23,693 nucleotides of DNA from Micavibrio sp. (lineage in GTDB: Bacteria > Pseudomonadota > Alphaproteobacteria > Micavibrionales > Micavibrionaceae). Positions 1 through 5,848 of the stretch are shown here, piece after piece. Every line of letters starts with the position of its first letter. Position 1 is the first letter of the stretch. The notes beneath the pieces are model-generated. The model saw only the letters and a list, made by a program, of their open reading frames with translations. It did no database searches and was not told the origin of the DNA. The position numbers and the translations under genes were made by a program. Where the stretch lies: contig JAPJRC010000033.1 in NCBI GenBank assembly GCA_030824805.1, positions 1 to 23,693 on the forward strand. Reading direction: 5' to 3'.

Positions 1-493
1 TGGTGGTTGAGGAATATTTCTCGCCGCCCGCGTCGTTGGCAGCTGCGAATTCGCTCACGCCAAGACCGGCGTTCTGGATTGTTTCTGCGCTGCCTTTGCG
101 CAGCTGACCGAAACGGAAATCAAAACCGATAATGACATGCGCGGGCGCAAGGCCGTTGACCAGCACATTTTGCACGAATGCATCCGCGCTCTGGCTGGCA
201 AAGTCCCAGTCAAAGGGCAGGGAGACGATGAAATCGACATCGCATTCGCCAAGAAGCCTGTGCTTGATTGATGGTGGCGTGATGCGGAAAGGCGGATCGT
301 CGGGGCGGAAGAGTTTTCGCGGATGCGGCTCGAATGTCAGAACGCCGAACGCCGTGCCTTTTTCGTCCGCCAGTTTTTTGCCTTCGCGCAGCAGCGCGCG
401 GTGGCCCAGATGCACGCCGTCGAAATTGCCGATGGCAATCACGGCCCCCTTGCGGGCGGCGGGCAGTTGGTCGAGGCTTTCGAAAATCTCCAT
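1..493 (-). CDS. ribF: Bifunctional riboflavin kinase/FMN adenylyltransferase, N-terminal part (cut by window edge)
   Basis: RibF makes FMN from riboflavin and then FAD from FMN in the cytoplasm. Only the first 164 codons are inside the window; the gene continues past position 1. The visible part is the N-terminal FAD synthetase (nucleotidyltransferase) domain. It has the signature GNFDGVHLGH at residues 22-31, then FEPHP and GFDFRFG, the usual order for this family. The C-terminal riboflavin kinase domain would lie outside the window. The ATG at 493-491 gives the usual short lead-in (MEIFESLDQLP) before the first beta strand. It follows the stop of the M15D dipeptidase gene by 8 bases on the same strand, so the two are very probably cotranscribed. 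Confidence 0.93.
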   Translation of the reverse strand, partial: MEIFESLDQLPAARKGAVIAIGNFDGVHLGHRALLREGKKLADEKGTAFGVLTFEPHPRKLFRPDDPPFRITPPSIKHRLLGECDVDFIVSLPFDWDFASQSADAFVQNVLVNGLAPAHVIIGFDFRFGQLRKGSAETIQNAGLGVSEFAAANDAGGEKYSSTT

Positions 494-501
494 GGCCCTT
501 G

Positions 502-1218
502 TTATATGGACAAGAGCACGTCTTTGGCAAGGCGCTCGAAATCGGGTTCGGCGGGGCCTTGTCCGGAAACAACCGCCATTTTCAAGGATGGAGGCAGGTC
601 TTCATCGGATAAAGGAACAAAATTCGACGAATACACGCCTGGAAAACGGAAATCCCACCATTCGGAGGGCAGGGCGAGCATGGGCAGGCCGAGGCTTTCT
701 GCGGCTTCTATAAACGCCGTTTCGAGCGCCGCGCGGTTGTCCAAGACTTCTTGCGAAAATTCGCGATAGCCCCGCGCGGACTCCGGCACCATGGCATCGA
801 ACAGCGTGCCCATATCGACGTGCGATTCCTCTCTGTCTATTACAGACACATCGATCGCCATGCCGCGCGGATGTGCGCCTTGCCCCGGTGAGGAGAGGAG
901 GCGCGGCTCTTCCAGCCAATGCGGATTGCGGCGGACAATATCCGTGTCGATCAACGCGCGTTGCGCTTCGATGGTGCGCAACCCGTCTTTGAGCACAAGC
1001 GTCCATCCATGCTTTTTGTGAAGAGTCCTCGACGCGCAAAGAACAACCCGTGCCAGATCCTTGTGCAGGATCATGCGCGCCTTTGCATGATACGGCGCAA
1101 TCCCGAAAATATTTTCCGGATGTGCTGCATTCGCATAGACCAGATCTATTGCAAGGGGTTCGGACCTTGTGAACAGGTCCATGGGAACGAGATCATCGGG
1201 GCTGATATTATCAGCCAC
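502..1218 (-). CDS. M15D family D-Ala-D-Ala dipeptidase (VanX/DdpX-like)
   Basis: This 238-residue protein resembles D-alanyl-D-alanine dipeptidases, zinc enzymes that cleave the dipeptide used in peptidoglycan. The visible signatures are GAHPRGMAIDVS (residues 114-125, the SxHxxGxAxD zinc motif with His116 and Asp123), an upstream Arg in GLRTIEAQ (residues 79-86), and SEWWDF (residues 185-190). In VanX the last motif is EWWH, whose His is the third zinc ligand; here that position is Asp189, while Glu186 is kept. The chosen start is a GTG at 1218-1216 that overlaps the tetR stop (GTGGCTGA), which suggests translational coupling; an in-frame ATG lies 12 codons later. No clear signal peptide is seen, so it is probably cytoplasmic. 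It sits between tetR and ribF in one operon. Confidence 0.85.
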   Translation of the reverse strand: MADNISPDDLVPMDLFTRSEPLAIDLVYANAAHPENIFGIAPYHAKARMILHKDLARVVLCASRTLHKKHGWTLVLKDGLRTIEAQRALIDTDIVRRNPHWLEEPRLLSSPGQGAHPRGMAIDVSVIDREESHVDMGTLFDAMVPESARGYREFSQEVLDNRAALETAFIEAAESLGLPMLALPSEWWDFRFPGVYSSNFVPLSDEDLPPSLKMAVVSGQGPAEPDFERLAKDVLLSI

Positions 1219-1804
1219 GCGCCTTTTCCATGAACATAACGAAAGAGTTTCCTAGATCCGTGCGGGCTTTCTGAATGTCGGATGCGAGTTCCAGGCTTCT
1301 GCCACCTTCGCTGATAAAGCCAAAGATCATTATACCGAGCGCGCGCTGGTCATGGCCTTCGAAATAACCGTCGTTGAACACGGCCGTCAGAAGTTTCTGC
1401 AGCTCTGCAAGCAATGTGCGTTGCAGAATTTCCAGACGCTCGCCATAAGTGATTGCTGTGTGAACGTCGATGATGACGCGGCGCGTTTGCGAATGTGTAA
1501 GCATGTCAAGAACACCAAGGCAGGCGGCAATGAAGCGGTCCCAGGCGGTGTTTTTGTCTTTTACCCGGTCATTGATGGTGATGCACATCTCTTCCATCAG
1601 TTCTTCATAGACCGCTTTGAACAACCCTTTTTTGTCGCCGAAGTGATAATAAAGCGAGCCTCGGGCCATGCCGCTTTCTTCCACGATCTGAGCCGTGGAC
1701 GCCTGATAATAACCGAGATTAGAAAAATCCTTCCGGGCGATCGTCAAAAAAATCCGCCTGGTGGCCTCTAAATTTTCTTTGTTCGGTCCATGCTTTTTGG
1801 CCAT
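1211..1804 (-). CDS. TetR/AcrR family transcriptional regulator
   Basis: This is a 197-residue TetR-type repressor. The N-terminal helix-turn-helix is clear: ATRRIFLTIARKDFSNLGY, then STAQIVEESGMARGSLYYHFGDKKGLF at about residues 35-62. The divergent C-terminal part is the ligand-binding/dimer domain; its ligand cannot be told from sequence. The start is the ATG at 1804-1802, preceded by AAGGG about 10 bases upstream; an in-frame TTG three codons earlier is less likely. The gene overlaps the downstream M15D gene by 8 bases. The region upstream holds four TGAC-N5-GTCA sites, one of them inside its own promoter, so autorepression and control of the divergent VOC gene are likely. Confidence 0.92.
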   Translation of the reverse strand: MAKKHGPNKENLEATRRIFLTIARKDFSNLGYYQASTAQIVEESGMARGSLYYHFGDKKGLFKAVYEELMEEMCITINDRVKDKNTAWDRFIAACLGVLDMLTHSQTRRVIIDVHTAITYGERLEILQRTLLAELQKLLTAVFNDGYFEGHDQRALGIMIFGFISEGGRSLELASDIQKARTDLGNSFVMFMEKARG

Positions 1805-1854
1805 AAGAATCAAACCCTTAAAATATGCATATATACTAAAATAAACATAATGAC

Positions 1855-1867
1855 TGACAGTCTGTCA
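1855..1867. promoter_or_regulatory. Operator-like palindrome 1 (TGAC-N5-GTCA)
   Basis: TGACAGTCTGTCA is a perfect 6+1+6 palindrome. It lies downstream of the predicted tetR -10 box. It is the most tetR-proximal of four sites of the same 13-bp form, so a bound dimer would block leftward initiation or elongation. Assignment to the adjacent TetR protein is inferred. Confidence 0.6.
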
Positions 1868-1870
1868 AAA

Positions 1871-1899
1871 ATAATATTGACCACTTGTCAGTATGTCAA
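1871..1899 (-). promoter_or_regulatory. Promoter of tetR - M15D - ribF operon
   Basis: On the minus strand TTGACA (1899-1894) and TATTAT (1876-1871) are separated by exactly 17 bases, close to the sigma-70 consensus. Operator-like site 2 fills the spacer, so a bound TetR would directly exclude RNA polymerase. Confidence 0.65.
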
Positions 1900-1905
1900 T
1901 AGACT
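1877..1905 (+). promoter_or_regulatory. Candidate promoter of the divergent VOC gene
   Basis: TTGACC (1877-1882) and TAGACT (1900-1905) are 17 bases apart on the plus strand. The -10 is moderate. It lies almost back to back with the tetR promoter and overlaps operator-like site 2, so one protein could repress both directions. Confidence 0.4.
1878..1890. promoter_or_regulatory. Operator-like palindrome 2 (TGAC-N5-GTCA)
   Basis: TGACCACTTGTCA keeps the two 4-base arms with a different centre. It occupies the spacer of the tetR promoter and overlaps the -35 of the candidate rightward promoter. Confidence 0.55.
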
Positions 1906-1911
1906 ATATAT

Positions 1912-1924
1912 TGACGGTATGTCA
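1912..1924. promoter_or_regulatory. Operator-like palindrome 3 (TGAC-N5-GTCA)
   Basis: TGACGGTATGTCA has the same arms and length as the other sites. Its centre is 34 bp from site 2 and 21 bp from site 4, close to whole helical turns for the latter. Confidence 0.55.
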
Positions 1925-1932
1925 GCAATTAC

Positions 1933-1945
1933 TGACTGGCAGTCA
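1933..1945. promoter_or_regulatory. Operator-like palindrome 4 (TGAC-N5-GTCA)
   Basis: TGACTGGCAGTCA is a perfect 6+1+6 palindrome like site 1. It lies 27 bases before the VOC start codon, placed to block rightward transcription. Confidence 0.6.
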
Positions 1946-1972
1946 TTCAATTAAATAGAGGGTGTGTGTTTA

Positions 1973-2362
1973 ATGGCTCATTTTTATCCAACGCTGGTAA
2001 CGGACAAAGCGGTAAGAACGATAAATTTCTATGAAGACTATTTCGGTTTTGTACCGACGTTCGAAAAAGAAGGTTACGCGCTTTTACAAAACGAAAAAAA
2101 TCCTGACACGTGCATAGCGGTGTTCGACACACAGCATTCCTGCGTGGCAAGTCTCGAGCAATCGGTGCAGGGCGTAATCCTGACACTGGCGGTGGATGAC
2201 ATCGAAGAGACCTATGACAATCTTTACATGGAAGGGCTGGAGCTCTTCAAAGAATTCGGAACGGATATTCATGGCAGCCGCCACTTCGTCGTGTACGACC
2301 CGAACGGCATTTTGGTGAATATCATCGAAAGAAAAAAAGAAAGCGCCCAATTGGCCGCTTGA
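1973..2362 (+). CDS. VOC family (glyoxalase/bleomycin-resistance fold) protein
   Basis: This 129-residue protein has the layout of the vicinal-oxygen-chelate fold. An N-terminal beta strand and helix (FYPTLVTDKAVRTINFYEDY) are followed by FGF, a central strand pair, and the closing strand with HFVVYDPNGILVNIIE near the C-terminus. Members are glyoxalases, dioxygenases, antibiotic-binding proteins or ligand-binding proteins; the substrate cannot be told here. The start is the ATG at 1973, preceded by AGAGGG about 10 bases upstream; an in-frame GTG at 1964 is less likely. It is transcribed divergently from tetR across the four-operator region, so it is the probable main target of that regulator. 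Confidence 0.85.
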   Translation: MAHFYPTLVTDKAVRTINFYEDYFGFVPTFEKEGYALLQNEKNPDTCIAVFDTQHSCVASLEQSVQGVILTLAVDDIEETYDNLYMEGLELFKEFGTDIHGSRHFVVYDPNGILVNIIERKKESAQLAA

Positions 2363-2396
2363 AGAAATAACCAAAAGACTAGTCAATAAAACTGAC

Positions 2397-2434
2397 GGGC
2401 CGGATATTCTTCCCCTTATCCGGCCCGACCTTTT
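2397..2434. terminator. Bidirectional rho-independent terminator
   Basis: GGGCCGGATA (2397-2406) pairs perfectly with TATCCGGCCC (2417-2426) around a 10-base loop. It is followed by CTTTTA on the plus strand and, read leftward, by a T-rich tract (GTTTTATTG). It sits between the convergent VOC and AI-2E permease genes and can serve both. Confidence 0.8.
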
Positions 2435-2441
2435 ATACGGT

Positions 2442-3455
2442 TCAGATAAGTTTTTTCGCGGTCAGCTCGTCTTTGAGATACGCGTAGTAAATGGGCGCAG
2501 CCACAAGGCCCGCAATCCCGAAAGCCGCATCCATGACAAGGAATGCAAGCAATATCTCCCACGCGCGCGCGCGGATCTGCGTGCCGATAATGCGGGCGTT
2601 GATGAAATATTCCAGCTTGTGAATGATGACAAGATAGAGCAGGGCGATGATGGCCGCAAAGGGCGATACGCCGAGCGCGATCAGGAAAATCACCGTGTTC
2701 GAAATGATGTTGCCGATAATCGGCATCAGGCCGACGATGAACGTCACCGCTATCATGGTTTTTACGAGCGGCAATTCGTAGCCGATGATCGGCATGACAA
2801 GTCCCAAGAAGATACCGGTGAGCAAAGTGTTCAGCGCGGAAATGCGGACCTGCGAGAAAACCACGCGGCGGAAGGCGATGCCGAGATAATGCACGCGTTC
2901 CGACAATGCGTGCGCGAGCGGTGCACGCTTGGACGGATAGGCGGGGTGCAGCGCGACCATGCCGCCCACAACCATACCCACGAGCAAATGGATGAGGAAG
3001 AGAACGGAATCGCGACCGACCACGCTGAAATACGCGGCGTTCTCGCGCAGCCATCCGGAAACGGTCACCTGCCACTCGTCTATGTTTTCAGGAAGATATT
3101 GGTGCATCCACATCGGCAATTGCGAGGTCGCTGAAACAACCACATCGGCCATGCTTTGCAGCAGCACGACAAGGCTTTCCGGTCCGTTGGAGATGTAAGA
3201 GGCGAACATATACCCGCCGAACACAAGAATGGAGATGATGACGGTTGCGATCGTGAGGATCAGTATAATTTTCCCGATCAAGGGCCGTACGCCGAGATCG
3301 GAAAGACCGCGGCCGCCTATGATGACAATCTCGTAAATCAGAAGACCGCCCAGCAAAGCAGGGAGCAGTCCCAGCCACAAAACGCCTAGCAAACCGATGC
3401 CGGCGAGTATGTAGGAAGCAAGATTGATTTTCGAGGTGTCGGATCCAATGAGCAT
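2442..3455 (-). CDS. AI-2E family transporter (PerM/YdiK-like permease)
   Basis: This 337-residue inner-membrane protein has the arrangement of the AI-2E exporter superfamily. There is a pair of N-terminal hydrophobic segments (about residues 11-50) and another at about 60-88. A soluble middle part (about 90-140) follows, and then a cluster of helices from about 150 to the end. The late section with GLMPIIGNIISNTVIFLIAL and LEYFINARIIGTQIRARAWEIL matches the conserved core (P.iG..i......i, .....i.PkiiG). Family members are described as exporters of AI-2 or as Na+/H+ antiporters, so the name does not fix the substrate. The start is the ATG at 3455-3453. It stands alone, ending at the shared terminator at 2397-2434. 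Confidence 0.88.
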   Translation of the reverse strand: MLIGSDTSKINLASYILAGIGLLGVLWLGLLPALLGGLLIYEIVIIGGRGLSDLGVRPLIGKIILILTIATVIISILVFGGYMFASYISNGPESLVVLLQSMADVVVSATSQLPMWMHQYLPENIDEWQVTVSGWLRENAAYFSVVGRDSVLFLIHLLVGMVVGGMVALHPAYPSKRAPLAHALSERVHYLGIAFRRVVFSQVRISALNTLLTGIFLGLVMPIIGYELPLVKTMIAVTFIVGLMPIIGNIISNTVIFLIALGVSPFAAIIALLYLVIIHKLEYFINARIIGTQIRARAWEILLAFLVMDAAFGIAGLVAAPIYYAYLKDELTAKKLI

Positions 3456-3679
3456 GGGATTACTGTGCCAGAGCGGTGATTTACTTACAAGAAGCCATCA
3501 GGATAAGGGTTTGAAAAGCGGCGCATTTGAGGAGTTTTTGCATAATCACAATATCGTTTGGTATCATTAATTAAGGCTTAACAAAAGGAGTTTTGTCTTC
3601 AGGTACGCGTATTTATCGCCATCATCCAAGCTTGCAGTAACAATCCAAAATTCGGGGTTTACAGAGGGAGACATTTTTA
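3456..3679. other. Intergenic region between AI-2E permease and Sel1-like gene
   Basis: This 224-base divergent spacer is AT-richer than its flanks and must hold the promoters for the leftward permease and the rightward Sel1-like gene. I see no convincing -35/-10 pair, no tRNA and no repeat. The only clear element is the ribosome binding site AGGGAG at 3665-3670, nine bases before the ATG at 3680. Confidence 0.5.
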
Positions 3680-4333
3680 ATGCCATCCGCGATACATGAA
3701 AGCTTGCGTCTTTACGTGCTTGCCCTTGACCAGGCAAACAGATCGAACAGCAAACCCCAGCAGGAAGAGGCGATCCGCCAAAGGAAAAAGTTGCTCACGA
3801 TCACGCGTGAATCGCAGAAGAATTCTCCCACCACGGAAACGAATTTTGTTCTCGGCATGTTGTTGGTGGAAGACGACAACGCAAGCCAGGAAGATCTGGA
3901 TTATGCGGTAACATGCCTCGCGGATTCCTACGAAGGCGGTGATATCGAGGCCGGTATCGCGCTGCACATGATTGCGCAGAATGATTACATTACCATTCCG
4001 CCGCAGAAAGCCTGGCATGTAAATCTGGATGATGTTTTGCAGAAGGGATTGGCAATCAATCATCCTCATGCGCACTACCTGAAAGTGTGTGAATTGATAA
4101 ATATCATCCCGTCGGACTTAATCGATCCTAGTGTTGACGAGCATTACAAACAGATGCAGGTGTACCTCGAACATATGAAACGGGCCGGTTATGTCGGTGC
4201 CGATCATATCGAGGCCTATTTGTTTAGGTTCGGGCCTGGCGCCAAAAGTTCTGTCATAGCGGCGAAAATATGGGAACGCGCGATTGCGAATGCACAGATC
4301 AGCAACATTTTTTCAAACAGAATTATAATATAA
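3680..4333 (+). CDS. Sel1/TPR-like helical repeat protein, probably the N-terminal half of a split AAA+ protein
   Basis: I do not recognise a specific family for this 217-residue protein. It is all helical with repeat-like spacing: NFVLGMLLVEDDNASQED, then LDYAVTCLADSYEGGDIEAGIAL (about residues 55-97), and near the end AAKIWERAIANA. These match the Sel1/TPR style of paired helices used for protein binding. There are no membrane segments or signal peptide. The ATG at 3680 follows AGGGAG by nine bases. The stop TAA (4331-4333) overlaps the ATG of the AAA+ gene (TAATG). The last helix pair is incomplete here, and its partner helix is the first helix of the next frame, so this may be the N-terminal part of one longer protein interrupted at the T6 run at 4308-4313. 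Confidence 0.75.
   Translation: MPSAIHESLRLYVLALDQANRSNSKPQQEEAIRQRKKLLTITRESQKNSPTTETNFVLGMLLVEDDNASQEDLDYAVTCLADSYEGGDIEAGIALHMIAQNDYITIPPQKAWHVNLDDVLQKGLAINHPHAHYLKVCELINIIPSDLIDPSVDEHYKQMQVYLEHMKRAGYVGADHIEAYLFRFGPGAKSSVIAAKIWERAIANAQISNIFSNRIII
4307..4315 (+). other. T6 run: candidate frameshift site (programmed slip, mutation or sequencing error)
   Basis: The zero frame reads ATT TTT TCA here and stops at 4331-4333. A -1 slip on the TTT codon, or one extra T, continues as TTC AAA CAG AAT TAT into the AAA+ frame. The two frames overlap openly from before 4270 to 4333. A fused product would be about 665 residues. Confidence 0.45.
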
Positions 4334-5676
4334 TGAAGCTTCATCTTGCCCATCTGCTTTGTGACAATAAGCAGGACGTGCCGGATGATCCGCCCCGTGC
4401 GATGGAGCTTCTGTATCAAGCGGCCTTGAATTATCCTGCACAAACACGAGAATTCATGCGCGCCTACGAGATCGTTGCCCTCCCGGAATACAAAAGCCTT
4501 TTTGAAGATCTTTTTGCCGCCTTGCCGGAATACGAAGTGGTGCCCGTATCTGAAAATAACGCATCTTCCAATCAGAGAGGCGCTTCACCGATCGCTCAGA
4601 TATTGTCGAACAAACAAGCGGCAGTTAACAAAACCTCAGATGTTATCAAGGATAGAAGCAAGGACGGACTGTTTATCGTCGAACAAGGCGGTGGCTACTG
4701 GCTCGTAGGGCTTGACGACGGGGATCCGTACAAGCCACGGGTACGTCTGCGTATAAGCTATCCCGACGATGCACAGGCGCAGCTGCGCGGAAAGATACAT
4801 GCCATGGACAATGTCGAGCAGGATTTGCTCGATGAGCTGATGTCGCCGCTCGACAAGCTTCCGGGCCTTGGCGATATCAAGCAAAATGTCAGGGATATTG
4901 TCACGCTGGCCTTTATCAATAAAAAACGTAAGGAAATGGGGCTGAAAAGTCGTAGCCCCGGCCTGCATATGGTTTTCAGCGGCAATCCCGGCACCGGCAA
5001 GACCCACGTGGCGCGTATTGTATCGCAGGTGCTTTATCAGTTGGGGCTTGTGGAAACAGGCCATCTGGTCGAGGCGCACAAGGCCGATCTGGTCGGGGAA
5101 TATATTGGATGGACAGAGGCAAAGACCAGCCTGGTTTGTCAGGCGGCTTTGGACGGCGTGTTGTTCATAGACGAGGCCTATGCGCTTTCGGAAGATGTCG
5201 GCGGTTACGGCAACGATGCCATCAACACGCTGATGAAGATCATGGAGGACCATGCCGACCGCCTTATCGTCGTCGTCGCGGGATATAAGGAAAAGATGGA
5301 GCAATTCATCAAGACAAACCCCGGACTGCGCAGCCGCTTTTCGCAAACAATTGATTTCCGTGATTATACCTCCGAAGAGATGGCGGAAATTTTCAAAGTG
5401 TTTGCTGCCGATTACGAATATGTTCTGGCCGAAGGAACGGACAGCAAAGTGCTTGCCTATCTCAAGAATTTGAAAGGCAATGCGCGTGACCGTTTTGGCA
5501 ACGCGCGGGGTGTGCGCAACCTGTTCGATGAAATTTTGCGCAGGCAATCGGCGCGATTGGTGCGCGAAGGGGTGCTGGACAAGGAGACGCTGGTTACGAT
5601 CAGGCCGGAAGATATCCCGTCGGATGAAATACTGTACGACGGGCCGCTGGCCTATCTGCCGAACAAGAAAAAATAG
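4333..5676 (+). CDS. AAA+ ATPase of the CbbX/CfxQ/EccA/SpoVK family
   Basis: This is a 447-residue protein from the ATG at 4333. The first 65 residues continue the helical Sel1/TPR-like pattern of the preceding gene (LAHLLCDNKQDVPDDPPRAMELLYQAA). A linker and a small beta-rich part (about 110-145) follow, then the AAA+ module. Visible motifs are Walker A GNPGTGKT (217-224), pore loop EYIGWTEAKT (256-265), Walker B VLFIDEAYAL (276-285), sensor 1 VVVAGYKEKM (313-322), Arg finger NPGLRSRF (329-336) and sensor 2 GNARGVRNL (389-397). These match the hexameric remodellers CbbX (Rubisco activase), EccA and SpoVK. No Rubisco, ESX or sporulation genes are nearby, so the client is unknown. No Shine-Dalgarno precedes the ATG; initiation would depend on coupling (TAATG) or on frameshifting from the upstream gene. 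Confidence 0.9.
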   Translation: MKLHLAHLLCDNKQDVPDDPPRAMELLYQAALNYPAQTREFMRAYEIVALPEYKSLFEDLFAALPEYEVVPVSENNASSNQRGASPIAQILSNKQAAVNKTSDVIKDRSKDGLFIVEQGGGYWLVGLDDGDPYKPRVRLRISYPDDAQAQLRGKIHAMDNVEQDLLDELMSPLDKLPGLGDIKQNVRDIVTLAFINKKRKEMGLKSRSPGLHMVFSGNPGTGKTHVARIVSQVLYQLGLVETGHLVEAHKADLVGEYIGWTEAKTSLVCQAALDGVLFIDEAYALSEDVGGYGNDAINTLMKIMEDHADRLIVVVAGYKEKMEQFIKTNPGLRSRFSQTIDFRDYTSEEMAEIFKVFAADYEYVLAEGTDSKVLAYLKNLKGNARDRFGNARGVRNLFDEILRRQSARLVREGVLDKETLVTIRPEDIPSDEILYDGPLAYLPNKKK

Positions 5677-5686
5677 CCGGAAAATA

Positions 5687-5762
5687 TGGTGGCGGTGGAG
5701 GGACTTGAACCCCCGACACAGGGATTATGATTCCCCTGCTCTACCGGCTGAGCTACACCGCC
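5687..5762 (-). tRNA. tRNA-Met(CAT), elongator type
   Basis: The minus strand folds as a full cloverleaf. The acceptor stem is GGCGGTG/CACCGCC. The D arm is GCTC...GAGC. The anticodon arm is GGGGA-ATCATAA-TCCCT with anticodon CAT, and the T arm carries TTCAAGT. The 3' CCA is encoded at 5689-5687. The G1-C72 pair argues against the initiator tRNA. A lysidine-modified tRNA-Ile2 also has anticodon CAT, but the sequence looks like alphaproteobacterial elongator tRNA-Met. It converges with the AAA+ gene, 10 bases from its stop. Confidence 0.93.
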
Positions 5763-5848
5763 TTTTTGGATTGCGACTTTATGGCCGTTTTGAACGGGCC
5801 TGTCAACATCACTTATATAGAGCCCGCCCGGATATTGGTTCCGCGCGC

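Noticed and set aside
323..769. Long open frames on the plus strand over ribF and the M15D gene.
   Set aside because: They are antisense shadows of strongly recognised genes and have Arg/Pro-rich compositions typical of shadow frames.
2442..3455. Quorum-sensing AI-2 system.
   Set aside because: The permease family name is broad and no luxS or lsr gene is seen, so an AI-2 role cannot be supported.
4636..5547. A 303-codon antisense ORF over the AAA+ gene.
   Set aside because: All AAA+ motifs lie on the plus strand, and the antisense translation shows no domain.
5687..5762. Initiator tRNA-fMet assignment.
   Set aside because: The acceptor stem has a G1-C72 pair, whereas bacterial initiator tRNAs have a 1-72 mismatch.
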